From: Nymphaea colorata
Lineage: Eukaryota > Streptophyta > Magnoliopsida > Nymphaeales > Nymphaeaceae
Direction: 5' to 3'
Length of the DNA stretch: 64,000 nucleotides
Assembly (NCBI RefSeq): GCF_008831285.2
Contig: NC_045139.1
Location: forward strand, 19,730,892-19,794,891
Made by a program: the position numbers and the translations under genes. The notes beneath the pieces are model-generated. The model saw only the letters and a list, made by a program, of their open reading frames with translations, had not been told where the DNA came from and searched no databases. Shown here piece by piece: positions 45,353 through 56,931 of this stretch. Within the stretch, counting starts at the first letter, position 1; each line of letters begins with the position of its first letter.

Positions 45353-48300
45353 TGTTAACACCCCAAATTTTTCCACATCAAAATTGAAGCAATGTGAAAA
45401 TTTCACAAAAGAATTCTGAAAATTTGCAATTTCAAAGCCAATTTCGAATCTAAAGAACAATTAGATTCAAATCGTGAATTTAACCCGAGACACAAATCCC
45501 AATGCAGGATTACGAGTCCAAATCCAATTGCAAATGTCATTTGAAATTCAAATCCAATTGCAAATGTCATTTGAAATCCAAATCCAATTGCAAAATGCAA
45601 ATTTTGACTTAGATCCAAGAATTGGATCTAATTCAGTCTAGAATGTACGTGGGACCCACGTGTGGGCCCCACCTAGCCCGTGTGGTCAAGAGCCCCCCAG
45701 GGGCCATGCCCCCTCAATTTCAAAAAAAATAATAAATAAATATTTTCTCTCAAATTAATTGAAGAAAAGTCATTTTCAAGAAGAAATAAAGGAGAAACCT
45801 AGGAAAAGAGAGACATTTATGTCTCTCTCTCTTTTTTAACCAGGTCCTCCTTAAAGAAAAAAATCATTTTCAAGGAAGCAATTACTAGACTGGTCAAACT
45901 CACATAACCTAGTTAATCCAAGTAGGTTTGACTCGGGTGCACCCAAATGTGGTGCCAATTCTAGCTAGGTTCGGTCACCACGGGCGCAACACAGTCAAAA
46001 CATAAGTTTGTCTCATGATCCAATTAATGGATAAAAATAGACTTTGACAGAACCAAACCCACTTTGACTAAACTCAGTCAAAGTACAATTTAGCTCAATT
46101 AAGAGCTTTCTTGACCCAAATTTATCAAATTACCTCAAATAAAGTCAAACTACTCGCAAATGAGCTTTGACTTTGGTCAATTGGTCGAAATTGATCAATT
46201 TGGATAATTTTGCCCTTCTGCGGTCAAATTAAGATTAAAAAGCCTAAATTGGTTTATGAAAGGCAAATAAACATTTGAATTTGTCAAATGCATGAATCAA
46301 ATACCAAATTTAAATTGAATTTCTCAAGTGAAAGTTTGATTCAGTTGAAATCCATTTTCAATCAAGTTTTGAACGAAAATACCCTTTTCGAACCAAATTT
46401 GATAAAATTTTTGAATTTTATTAAAATTTAAATTGAATTATCATAATTCAATGGCATTTGGAGCTTAGTAACTTGGTTTTAACCTTACAAGCTCAATTTC
46501 AAACAAAAAATAAATAAATAGTACAAAATAAGGGCAAAACCCTGTGCAAGGGCATTTTTGTCTAAAATTTTGGTCAAGATGGTCACCTAGGTCTGAACCC
46601 ATGTTGAACAAACCTAGCCCAGCCCACCTAGCTCGTGGAAATGGGCTGAGAAATGGTCAATTAAAGCCTTTAAAGCCTATTTAACTCATTTTACAAGTCC
46701 CCAAGGTCTTAAGCAAGTTCCCAAGGTGAGTTAAGAAGGTGGTTCAACCCACCTCCTCCTCTATATAAACCTCCCTTTGGCCACCAAGGGGGAGGACGAA
46801 ATTTTGGAGCATTCTATCAAATTGCTGCAGCCAAGGATCTAGGAGGGAGAAACCAAGGAAGAGAGAAGAGGTTCGTCCAAGGCCTCTTCCCCTTTTTCTC
46901 CTATTCTCTTCTTCACTTTCTTCTATTCTCCCCATTGATTTTGCTAAGTTAGAGTGCTTAAGTGAACCCTTACTTAGGATTTTCGTGGTGAGAAGCCCTC
47001 TTTACCACTCCAAATTCCAGCAAGCAAGCTATTTCTTATTCTAGCTTTGCTAAGCTTGAAATCACGGTTGGATTCTTGCTTAGGATTGCTTGAGTTAGAA
47101 AACAAGTGAAGATGAAGGACAAGCATCAAGACCGACCGCAAGGTAGGTGATTTTAACTCACTTCTCTTCTACTTTAGCTTATTGTTGATTTATTTTAATT
47201 CCAGCAATTTGTGGGAGGGTTTATTTTCATTTGCTTATGGCTGAGAATAATGTCCAGCTAAGGGAAACCTACGCTTCAATGTACATGTTAATGCATAATG
47301 CATGCATGTCGGTTTTTCTTAAATATGAACCCAAGTATCAAATTTTGAAATGGGCCCCAAGGCCACGTCCCTTTCAAGGGAACCAACTTAATACCATTTT
47401 GAACTCCCTACCATGAGAGAATCCCACGGTGAGAGAGTAATTTTGCTGCACCATGTATGATGAAAATGCCTATAAGGGATGGATACGTTCTTATGAATGT
47501 GACACACCCTCGCATGGCGAAATGATGGACGAATAAGCTTGAGCATTGTTTTATTTTTTTTCTTATTCACAGTCATTTTGATTCATGTCTTCCAATTTAA
47601 TTGATCAAGTATAGTATGGGAGATTTGGAACAAGTTTTCAATCTTTCCACGTAAAAGAACCAAGCCATGAATCTTCATGATTCATGAGTTGTGTGGTCCC
47701 CTCATGAAATTTCATTTTAAAGAAGTAAAGTACGTATATGTATATATTGTTATATATATACATATACGTGTCCAATCTCTCGTTAAAAAAAAAATGTTTT
47801 CCTCTCTTAAAATCAGATTGGAATACGTTTCCAAACTGGTTTTAAGAAGATGGTTCATTTTGATTTTCATAGTACCAAGTTATGAAATCATTTTCATCTC
47901 ATTTTAAAATTTGCTTAATTTCAGCAATCCATATATAATATGTATGTTGTTGAAATCAGACCATGTTTTATAGGAATGGGTTTAAGAATGTCAAAGTTTA
48001 CATATTTGAAATACCAACTATCCTAGAATCATCCAAAGGAGTTGATGATTTCATTACTACGAAATCTGGAATTTGAATAGATTTGAAAAACTCATTGTTT
48101 CTATCTAAGAAACAAGTCCTTATTGGAATCAATGTCCACAATTTTCAGCTATTTAAATCAACACAAGGTCTGATTTTTAGCTATTTTGAGACAAAAGTGG
48201 ATGTCATCCACGTCTCCCATCCATTTCAAAGATTGAACTTGACATCATTTATATATTTTCGTCATTTTGATAATTTTATGTCAAGCCTCAAACTTATGGA

Positions 48301-49203
48301 CTACATCTCTAATTCATGTGCTTAATCATATAATGAGCACATATAGAGAAAGTCTTACATTTTAATCAATCTTCATGCATAGATTGTATGACGTGCAATA
48401 TGGACTTTGAGAGATTATGAGATAGTGAAGAATGTATGTTTCATATGAATGAATCTTGAGGGATTATGAGAGAGAGAAGAATGAATGTTCCATATAGTTT
48501 TCCTTCTCGTTTCATGCATTCACTTTCACTCAAAATCAATAGCACCACATGCACATTCTCAAGAAATTAAGTGACTCAAATTTGAGTTGCAAAAAGTGAC
48601 CAAGTCATATTGCAATAAGAATTTGTAAACCTCACTTAACTTCAAAAGAAAACACAAGCAATGCATTCATAATCTTTTGGCCAAAGTGCATTTGAAAAAC
48701 AACATGTTTTCTAACAATTTGGAACCTATGTTCTTTCAAAAGAATGAATTCTACAAATCACATGATTTGACAAAAGAAGAGTTCAAAATCAATTTTGATC
48801 ATAAGATGATCATCATTATCTAGAGTTCACAACAAAGAACTCAATTCCAAATCTTCAAAATCTTCAAGAATTATGTGTTTCAAATGACACCAAAACAAAG
48901 GTTTTTAAACCAACTTGAAAACCCCCAATATTCAAATTCATTTATTCAAAAAAATGAATTTCGGTTCTTGAATCCAAAACCTCAATGCATAAGCATGTAG
49001 AATTTGCATCAATAACTCGTATATGATCCAAATGATCCTTAGTCCTTGGTCTAATTACCCATGTTAAAGGCGGCAGGAACGGTTGGACCTCGTACCGATG
49101 GGCGGATCCCTTTCTCTTGAAAATTTTCTCAAAATCTCAAATTTTAAAAGAATTTTGCTGACTCGCATTTCGACCTCCTTGAAAAAGGGGTGGGGTGCGA
49201 ACA
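45353..49203 (+). mobile_element. Solo LTR of the Ogre-like family
   Basis: A 3851-bp LTR, TGTTAACACC…GGGTGCGAACA, homologous end to end to the LTRs at 19158 and 39538 but more diverged (frequent substitutions, especially 47500-47950). It is flanked by a perfect 5-bp duplication CAAAG with no internal region, the product of recombination between two LTRs of a former full element. It keeps the ~178 bp missing from the young 3' LTR. It has one extra copy of a 30-bp repeat at 45520-45596. The G-box palindrome, much of the W-box cluster and the TATA box (46762-46769) are kept. No gene inside. Confidence 0.92.
45520..45596. repeat. 30-bp tandem repeat within the LTR, about 2.5 copies
   Basis: AAATCCAATTGCAAATGTCA plus TTTGAAATTC repeats exactly at a 30-base period (45520-45549, 45550-45579, then a partial copy). 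The LTRs at 19158, 32349 and 39538 have one unit fewer at the same place. Confidence 0.8.
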
Positions 49204-49208
49204 CAAAG
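49204..49208. repeat. Target-site duplication CAAAG, right copy
   Basis: Matches 45348-45352 and adjoins the LTR end. Confidence 0.85.
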
Positions 49209-52200
49209 GCCATCCTAAAAATGAGACATTTTTTTTTATTAGTATTATCTACAAAGGCTTTTCTAGTGATGTATCGAGAAGGCATATCAGAACTACTTTG
49301 CATTCTCCCCACCTAAATCTATAGGTAAAGAATTATGGCTATGCAATATGCCACGCAAGTCTGTAGTTAACATAGCAACCTATTAGGTGCCATTTCACCA
49401 TTAACATTAGTACTCCAAATTTTTAAGGTGATATATCCAACTTTTACTACTTTTCCATCGAATGGTCATGATGTTGTGTCTATTATTACGGTCGTCTCCT
49501 ATGTCTAGTGAATTTATTAGCTTTTATCTTTGATTGCCACATTTCTTTAATCTTCTGAAACTTTTGGTGGTATTGGTATCCCTATTTTCCCAGTGGCCAA
49601 CTTGTGGGGTTTGTTTATGGCATCTATTATATTTGTTGGAAAACAATTACTTTTTCACTGAGATGCAAATTTATGTCACAAATTTATGAGAAGGATAGAA
49701 GTTGTGTCATTAGCTTCGAAAGTAAACATAGGCACAACATATTGTATTTTACCACTTTTTCTCCATTTTCATACTGTCAAGAGTTTTTTTTTATATGTAT
49801 CTTCTCTTCAAGTCGAGTCTTTGGGCTCCACTATAGCTAAATGAGGCTACCAAGATCATCCACCAATGTTCTTTGTTGTGTAAGTTTCTTGAACTGTTAA
49901 AAAGTTGTCTCAAATCTATTAGTTGATTCATGATTCAAATTTACATGTTTTCCGCATGTCTAGGAATCAATCTTTTGATTATGTTTTACATTAATAAATG
50001 TGATTTTCTAATACTTGAAAATAGCAGAGATCGTAGATAGAAAATAAAACTTTAATTTTTTAAGTGCTTCAAATGTCTACTTATGTTCTGTAATTGGATG
50101 AACCAATAGTATATTCCTACTAAACAAAACACGTAAATCACATCCACTTGGTCAAATTCCAAAATAACTTGAAAAATGGAAAAGAAATTCTCAAGATTGA
50201 AATTATCATACCTCCTATCTTCAGGAGGAATCTACTATATGAATATACACATACATGCACACACACATACACACATAGATCCTTGATGCACCCACACTTG
50301 TGTGTCGTAGAAGTGGTAGGAAAGGTTGATTATGTTTATTTGGAATTTCCAAAGGCTTGGTACTAGATGTGTGACCAAATAACTAGCCCTTTGACCCGAG
50401 GTGCTTTCTTTTGTTTGCATTGTAATAGTATAGAGTAAAACTGATTTGATTCGATTTTTTTTTCAATTGCTTTACTGCACGGATTCTTGGCTGTTGACAT
50501 AATTTTGTTCATAAGATCAATAATATAGATCAAATATTTGTGTGCATCTGTGCATGTGTGTGTCTATGCATGTACAAGCAGAGATATGTGATTATCTTAC
50601 CAAGCATCATGTATTAGCTTTTTTTTAGTTGTATGTCAATTAAAACTTTCAAAAATAGTGAAATGCAAAAGGTTGGGCTGAAAAAAAGAAAAGCACCTTT
50701 TGTCTTTTAATGAGATTTCATATTAGATGATGCCTTTAGCCTTCCACATTCCTTTTTTAAAACTTTATGAAGGCCATTTCATCTTATGGTATGCTTGTTC
50801 ATCAAGGATTGTCAAGTAAAGTACAGGATCCTAGAAATGGTTCTAGCTTTCGATCTTATATTCCAAAATGCACTGCATATGCAGCTATACTAACTTGTTG
50901 AGTGAACTGTCCAAGCGACATATAATTGATTACTTCTAGCTGAAGAGATGTGTTTGCATTTGCAAGGTCATCAATCTACTCTATCTGATCACACACAGTT
51001 ATTTTAGAGATCACTAAACCAGTTCAATGCACTTGAAAGTACCTAAAAATGGTTAACTAAAGGTTAAGTGGTGTTACTTTTTGCAATGGGTCTTAATATG
51101 ATAAGTTATGATTTTTCTTCTATTTTTTGATATAGAGGCTGCTGTAAAGTAGATTTCTCCCAAATTTTGTAAATAGAGCGAATTCTTGGTCTATTTTTTT
51201 CTCAGCAAAGATGAAACCACTTGTGGTGGTAGAGACTTGATCTCACAATAATTTGCTCTGGTTGACATCACCTCCTCAAGAATGTAAATTTGCAAGGCAA
51301 ATGCTCTTCAAACACTAATGATTAGACATGGTTGTAGAATAGGACAAAAGTAGAATGGAAGTCAAAGCCATTTTTTCATGATTCACTAATGAATCTTTGG
51401 CTAACCAAAATAAGGCCTTGCATTGATTTTTGAAGCCTCGTTGTTGTTTCATCATATGTTCACATTAGAGGTGTAAAGTTAAGCTATCTGTCCTACTAGG
51501 TAAGCTGTTTGACCTTGCTTGTCTATATGTCACTCACAATCATGGTACAACTTTGTTAAATATAGTGCACTTATCTTCTGTATTTATAACCAAATGCATA
51601 TCTGTTAAATAGGTATCTGACCTTGATTTAACCATAGTGACCTAAAAGATTGCTTCTGCATGTTCCTCTACTCATTATGTTCTATTTGATTCATGCCCAC
51701 TAGAAGTCTAGAGCAGGACCTAATATATAATTTCTTGGACATAAGAGGATGTAAGCTTTGGAAATTTGTCTAGTATCGTTGTCTTAACTGCAAATGCCTT
51801 CTTTACTTATGTGGAAATCTGTTGTTCTACTTCTTAAACTTAAATAAGGTAAAGGTGAATGTAAAGGACTTGTCTATGGCAAATAAAGCATGATAAGGTT
51901 GCTCAAACCATGTTAAGAATAGGAAACTGCACTAGTGATAGCTAGTAATGAAGAAAACCATCAAGAGAGAAAAAATAAGGATATAGAGTGATAAACACAT
52001 GAAAATTGTTCAAGAGTTTGTTAGTACTAGATTGTTTAATTGCATGGTTCATATATCTGAAAATGCAGATCTACATTTTACAATCTTGAATTGTTGAAGG
52101 ATGGTTTTCCTAGAGCCCTTTTAACCATACAAGTGCTTGCAGTACAGGAAGTCAGCCAGGTTTTAATTGCAAAATATATGGGTTAAATTGGTGTTCCATA

Positions 52201-52590
52201 TTTTGTTCCAGGTTGGCAGTGAAATTCCTTTTTGTGTTGTTGACCACAATAAGTAAAGCCATCAGTTTGAAAATGTGAAGGTATTTGGACATAGAAGGGC
52301 CATTCACATGAATTTATCCGACAAGTTTTCTGGAGAAACTATCTATATCTTTAATTACTTTACTTGTCTAAATTGTAAACAAAATATTTTGCACTACATC
52401 AACCTATAATAAATGTCAAATACTGTACTATAAAAAATTGATTTGCCATTCTAATGCATAAATGGTCAGAGATGTGAAGCATGCGGAATAGATGAAGTCA
52501 TGGGGAGCAAGGGCCATGCGCTAGGTGAAGGTACTTAGACTGCTATTTTTTTATGTTATAGCATACAATTTTTCCTCCATGATCATATAG
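49209..52590 (+). other. AT-rich region with exon-like islands, possible dead host gene (right part)
   Basis: Most of this stretch has intron- or intergenic-like composition, with CA/GT-rich microsatellite patches (near 50250 and 50545). Islands of better coding character, all on the plus strand: 50805-50902 (GLSSKVQDPRNGSSFRSYIP); 52069-52186 after an AAATGCAG acceptor (STFYNLELLKDGFPRALLTI, then IQVLAVQEVSQ); and from 52212 after TTGTTCCAG (VGSEIPFCVVDHNK, then a stop and HQFENVKVFGHRRA). I do not recognise the protein. Together with the islands left of the solo LTR they could be one intron-rich gene that no longer works. Confidence 0.3.
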
Positions 52591-53335
52591 AGGATTCATA
52601 ATTTTTCATATAACTTTTTCTGCAGTGTATAATTCCTTTTTCCAGGAAAGTGTTCTGCTACGAAGTCTAACGGGTAGTAACTATTATTTTCTCTTGGATA
52701 TTTTTTGTCAAACTCTACTGCATATTGTTGATGGGCTTGAACATAACGAATGAAGTTTTTGACCAGATGAATATAGAAAGGTGGAGAAGACACTGAATTA
52801 ATAGAACATTGATCGATTGGATGAAAAATGTTAATTTTTGAAACCTTGAAATAGGATAAATTTGTATATAAAATTTTGGGTTTGAACAAGTTTCGTGTAT
52901 AACTAAACAAATTATTGTAGTTTTTTAAAAATTTTGTACTGAAAATTCAATTATGAAAACTTCTTTTCAGTTTTACTTGAAATAATGTATATATATATAT
53001 ATATAGCAACAGGATTTATGAATGTGGGTTTCAGGTGATTGGAGGGTACGTATATTATTCACCACGGCTTATACTGTAGCCAATATGAACTTGAGGCATG
53101 CCCAAAAGCTTTTTGGCAATGGGCTGCATTGTACCCAATAAGAACGTGAACTATGCCCAAAAACTTTCCGGAAATGGCTCTTGCCTTGCCCTATTATGTT
53201 TAGGCACAGGGCCTCTGGCAAGGGTGACCTATATTAATTGCTAAGGCAAGGGTGACCTACATTAATTGCTAAGGTGATAAGAATTATTATTAGCCACGGT
53301 AGCAGCCCTAGCCAATAATGTTATTTGTTGTAGTG
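52591..53335. mobile_element. CACTA-like element end (right end at 53335)
   Basis: The plus strand ends …TTTGTTGTAGTG at 53335. On the reverse strand this is CACTACAACAAATAACATTA, the form of a plant CACTA (En/Spm) terminal repeat. Inside it are repeated subterminal words: GCAAGGGTGACCTAYATTAA twice at 53220-53275, and CCACGG near 53062 and 53295. The insertion point splits the gag reading of copia B. The left end was not found; CACTACATCA at 52392 is a weak candidate without matching 3-bp duplications. The start coordinate is arbitrary. A 104-codon minus-strand frame (52910-52596) inside is unrecognised. Confidence 0.4.
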
Positions 53336-53546
53336 GTAGCGCAGGATTGCTACCATCAACCAACCCCATCAAACCGTAAGAAATTAACATGGATGTGAAT
53401 TGATCCTCCCATATCAAATAATTTTCTGCCTTAAGCTTTATGGGCAGAAGATGTTGCAAGCTATTGGCGTTTTGCAAGAAAAATGTATTGAAGAGCATAC
53501 CAGAACCATGGGAATTTTGATGTGCGTTCAATCCATCTCCATCCAT
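53336..53546 (-). pseudogene. Copia B gag N-terminal fragment
   Basis: The minus strand from 53546 opens MDGDGLNAHQNSHGSGM and reaches LLPIKLKAENYLIWEDQF, TSMLISYGLMGLVDGSNP, the typical start of a copia gag (ligand 'KL...NY..W...f...L...gL...vdG'). It is cut after about 70 codons by the CACTA-like end at 53335. The rest of copia B to the left is not found. The primer binding site lies about 60 bases upstream. Confidence 0.65.
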
Positions 53547-53603
53547 TATCGATAGTCAACCTCTAAGCTTTGACGAAGAAGATGAGAGACTTCTTCCTGA
53601 GAT

Positions 53604-53615
53604 GCTCTGATACCA
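53604..53615 (-). other. Primer binding site of copia B (initiator methionine tRNA)
   Basis: GCTCTGATACCA on the plus strand is TGGTATCAGAGC on the minus strand, the standard copia primer site complementary to methionine initiator tRNA. It adjoins the LTR end at 53616. Confidence 0.85.
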
Positions 53616-53756
53616 TGCAAGAAATTGAGGAGAAGAGGAAAGGGAAGCACACACATAAAATTAACGTGCTTCGGTCAATCTTGACCTAAGTCGACAACAA
53701 GGAAAGCAGTTCTTTCATTCTCTCGATCCTGATCTCCCTCTCTCTTTTGTACTGCA
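53616..53756 (-). mobile_element. Copia B 5' LTR, left piece (split by copia A)
   Basis: This runs from TGCAAGAAATTGAGG next to the primer site to the CTGCA at the left edge of copia A. It resumes after copia A at 60472 and ends CTAACA at 60722. The joined 392 bases are homologous to the LTR at 14896-15296, which acts as an uninterrupted reference for the insertion site (TACTATTTACAACATTTTTA there). Confidence 0.75.
53752..53756. repeat. Target-site duplication of copia A, left copy (CTGCA)
   Basis: CTGCA here and CTTCA at 60467-60471 flank copia A and differ at one base, a 5-bp duplication with one later substitution. Confidence 0.6.
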
Positions 53757-54155
53757 TGTTGGAACTTTGCTAGGAATCTAGATAGCGCACAAACAACTAT
53801 GCAGAAATCGAAAGAGACATTCATAATTCATGTGTTTCATATAGGGCGAAAGTAGAACCTGTAGAGGCGACCGCCGACTGAATGTCGGCGGCTGTGGGAA
53901 GAACGACTACAGTCCCCATAGAGTCGTTCCCCAGCGGAGGCAGCGGCGGCGGCGGCAATGGGTTTCTCTCCTCAGCCATAGCAGCCCAGTGATGGGGACA
54001 GGCAATTCACGTATGGCTAAGGGGACCGATTACCCAGACGGTAAAAAACTTGATGTGTCTCACACCATCACAAGACACGAGTATTTATACTTAGGGTCCG
54101 AAATCGTTATGGACCCGTATCGACGTAGAACAATCCAGATGGGGAAATCCCAACA
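53757..54155 (-). mobile_element. Copia A 3' LTR
   Basis: A 399-bp LTR that on the minus strand begins TGTTGGGATT and ends GTTCCAACA. It pairs with the LTR at 60062-60466 with roughly 15 substitutions by eye and a 6-base length difference in a GGC run. On the minus strand a TATA box TATAAATA lies at plus 54082-54089. To its right is the minus-strand polypurine tract AGTGGGAGAT (plus 54156-54165). Confidence 0.9.
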
Positions 54156-54165
54156 ATCTCCCACT
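54156..54165 (-). other. Polypurine tract of copia A
   Basis: ATCTCCCACT on the plus strand is AGTGGGAGAT on the minus strand, directly before the LTR start TGTTGGG. Confidence 0.6.
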
Positions 54166-54355
54166 AGTCCAAGTCGATATCAAGGGTAAACAAAATGAAT
54201 GGATTAGCCTTAAAATCCATTCCAAGGTCCCACCTTGTTGTCTTACAAAACTTCTCAACAAACAAATGAGAATACAAAATAAATAGACAACAAACTTAAT
54301 GAGAATCAACAAACTGTATGTGATCACATTCATAAATGTTTGCATAATAGTGTGT

Positions 54356-55255
54356 TTACATTGAACTACACAAACTCATCCTCTTAACATGTTCAAAGAA
54401 CATACCAGATGCTAGCGCTTTAGTAAGAGGATCTGCAGCCATATCTGTAGTTCCAATGTGTTGAATACACACTAGTTGATTCTCTGTCCTTTCCTTAACA
54501 ACAAAATACTTAAGTTCCATATGCTTACAAGAAGTAGTACTTTTGTTGTTGTTGGAAAAGGACACTGCAGCTTCATTATGACAGTGAACTTTAAGTGGTC
54601 TATCAATAGAATCCACTATCTTGAGCTGTGAAATAAAATTCTTTATCCAAATTGCCTGTGATGTAGTCTCATATAATGCAATGAATTTTGCTTCCATGGT
54701 GTGAGCAGCAGTCACAGTCTGCTTTTTGCTCCCCCATGAGATGGCACCTCCTAATAGAATGAAAACAAAACCAGTAGTAGACTTTCTACTATCGGTACAT
54801 CCTCCAAGATCGGCATCAGAATAGCCAATCACTTCTAAATGGTCCACCTTGCGATATGTCAACATGTAATCTTTTGTCCCTTGCAAGTACCGCATGACTC
54901 TCTTTATGGCTTTCCAATGTGCCATGCCTGGATTAGATTGAAATCTACCAAGCATGCCAACAGCAAAGGAAATGTCAGGCCTAGTACAAATCTGCGCATA
55001 CTGCAAGCTGCCAACCGCAGATGCATATGGAATGTTGATCATTTGTGCCTTTTCAAATTTGTCCTTTGGACAATCATTTAGTCTCAATTTATCCCATTTA
55101 GCTATGGGTGCCGAAATAGGAGAACAATTCTCCATCCCATATCTCTTAAGAACTTTATTGATGTATGCTGATTGGGAGAGACATAAAACACATTTAGATC
55201 TGTCTCGATGAATCTCAATGCCGAAAACAAATGAAGCCTCACCCATGTCCTTCAT
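54356..55255 (-). pseudogene. Copia A RNase H and RT C-terminal part
   Basis: The minus-strand frame begins KDMGEASFVFGIEIHRDR, continues the RT thumb (LSQSAYINKVLKRYGM, YASAVGSLQYAQICTRPDIS, ALKRVMRYLQGT-like) and enters RNase H: IGYSDADLGG (first Asp), STTGFVFILLGGAISW, MEAKFIAL (Glu), HCHNEAAVSFSNN, then KHMELKYFVVKE and DPLTKAL. In the HCHNEAA motif the catalytic Asp normally found after Cys (CDN) is His, which should kill RNase H activity. The frame joins the RT with a one-base shift near 55255. It runs to the stop at 54356, leaving about 200 bases to the LTR. Confidence 0.85.
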
Positions 55256-55776
55256 CTCAAAATGAGATGCGAGAAAATGTTTTGTTCTGTTAGCAATTGA
55301 AGATCATTTGAAACAAACAAAATGTCATCCACATATAAAGCCAAAATTATGAACTTACTCCCACATGTCTTAAGATACACACATCGATCAATGATGTTTT
55401 CTGTAAACCTAAAAGTCATAATGACTTCGAAAAACTTAATGTACCATTGACGTGAGGCCTGTTTAAGTTCATAAATCGCTTTATTAAGCTTGCAAACCAA
55501 ATGATCTTTACCACTCTCAGAAAACCCTTGAGGTTGATCCATATATACCTCTTCATCCAAATCACCATTCAAGAAAGCCGTTTTCACATCAATCTGATGT
55601 AGCTCTAAGTCAAAATGAGCTACAAGTGCAAGGACAATCCTCATTGACTCTTTAGCAGAGACAGGTGAATATGTCTCATTATAGTCAATGCCTTCCATTT
55701 GTGTAAATCCTTTAGCAACTAATCTTGCCTTGTATCTCTCTATGTTGCCTTTAGAGTCCCTCTTGGTCTTATAGAC
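55252..55776 (-). pseudogene. Copia A reverse transcriptase N-terminal and palm part
   Basis: From about 55790 the minus strand reads CK-stop-VYKTKRDSKGNIERY, where the stop replaces the usual Trp of CKWVYK (TGG to TGA). Then MEGIDYNETYSPVSAKESMR, HQIDVKTAFLNGDLDEEVYM, QPQGFSESGKDHLVCKL and the catalytic YVDDILFVSN near 55320 are all readable. The frame ends at 55252 (…SHLILR, stop), one base out of phase with the following KDMGEAS segment, so a frameshift separates it from RNase H. The acidic YVDD pair is intact. Confidence 0.85.
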
Positions 55777-56160
55777 TCATTTACACAATACGGGTTTTAC
55801 TCCTTTAGGCAACGATGCAAGACTCCATGTCTGGTTTTTAGCCATAGAGTCAAGCTCTTCTTCCATGGCATTAATCCAGTGTCTGTATTGTTTGCTTTCT
55901 ACGGCTTCATTGAATGTGAAAGGATCATCATCAACATCTATGAAATCACAAAGCTCTTGTAGGTATACCACATAGTCTGATGATATGGCAGATCTCCTGG
56001 CTCTTGCAGATCCACGAACAGGTAATTGATCATTTTCAATTTGTATGTCCACATCCTGTTCGTGTTCATCAGTATGATCTACACTTAATTTATCTGGATC
56101 TAATGCATTGCCTGTATGATTTGCATTCATGTCATCCTGGGAGACAACATAATCATACAC
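55777..56160 (-). pseudogene. Copia A linker between integrase and RT
   Basis: This 127-codon minus-strand frame has an acidic linker (DKLSVDHTDEHEQDVDIQIE), a RSARARRSAISSDYVVYL segment and the start of the RVT_2 domain (KQYRHWINAMEEELDSMAKN, QTWSLASLPKGVKPV). It ends at the in-frame TGA in CK-stop-VYK. On the upstream side it is separated from the integrase part by a stop at about 56195. Confidence 0.7.
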
Positions 56161-56196
56161 ATTTATATTCTCTTTATCAGGTCTACTTTCAATATC

Positions 56197-56931
56197 CTAT
56201 ATTTCCTCAAAATTGAGGTTTTGTAATGCATCTAACCCAAATGAGCCATCTTTCAGGAACTTAGCCTTATCTGTTTCCACAATATGTGGTGTATGAGATG
56301 GACAATAAAACCTATAGCCTTTCGATCTTTCTGGATAACCAATAAAGAAACCACTGGTTGTTCTAAGATCAAAGGCTTTTATGTAGGGGTTATACAATTT
56401 AGCTTCAGCAGGACATCCCCATCTGTGCATATAAGAAAGAGAAGGTTTCCTACCTGTCCATAACTCGTAAGGAGTTATGGGAACAGCCTTAGTAGGAACC
56501 CTATTTTGTATATGCACTGCTGTCCTGAGAGCTTCACCCCACAAGGTTAGAGGAAGAGTAGAGTAATTTAACATAGCTCGAACCATTTCTTTAAGCGTAC
56601 GATTTCTTCTTTCAGCAACACCATTTTGGTAGGCGCTGAGAGTGTATTGAGACACAATGCCTTCTTCCTTTAAAAATCGCGCTAATAGTCCCTCCCTTTG
56701 TCCCATCTCAGTGAACCTATCGGACTATCTTGATAACCTCACCGGTTTGTTTCTCTACTTCTTTCTTATAATCTTTGAAAACTTGACACACATCGGATTT
56801 TTCAAAGATTAAGTAGAGATACAAATACCGAGAATAGTCATCTGTAAAGGTGACAAAATACTTTTTGCCTGTGTAACAAGGAGGGAAAGGTTCACAAACA
56901 TCTGTGTGAACAATTCCTAACTTTCAGTACA
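56197..56931 (-). pseudogene. Copia A integrase, broken
   Basis: Minus strand. About 56920-56720 reads, in a frame different from gag-protease, ELGIVHTDVCEPFPPC (first catalytic Asp), then YFVTFTDDYSRYLYLYLI and VFKDYKKEVEKQTGE. Near 56700-56730 stops and a rearranged stretch ([15 protein letters not shown]) replace the usual SDRGGEY block, so the second catalytic Asp is missing. From 56650 the reading is good again: [20 protein letters not shown] (catalytic Glu), [20 protein letters not shown], then [19 protein letters not shown] near 56320. The enzyme cannot be active. Confidence 0.8.

Noticed and set aside
52596-52910. 104-codon minus-strand frame near the CACTA-like end
   Set aside because: Low-complexity start and no domain recognised; left as unrecognised rather than called.
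52987-53006. AT dinucleotide runs (also 62881-62903) as origins or promoters
   Set aside because: Ordinary plant microsatellites with no supporting context.
53604-53615. Methionine-tRNA-like sequence as a tRNA gene
   Set aside because: Only the 12-base primer complement is present, without a cloverleaf; the same holds at 61041.
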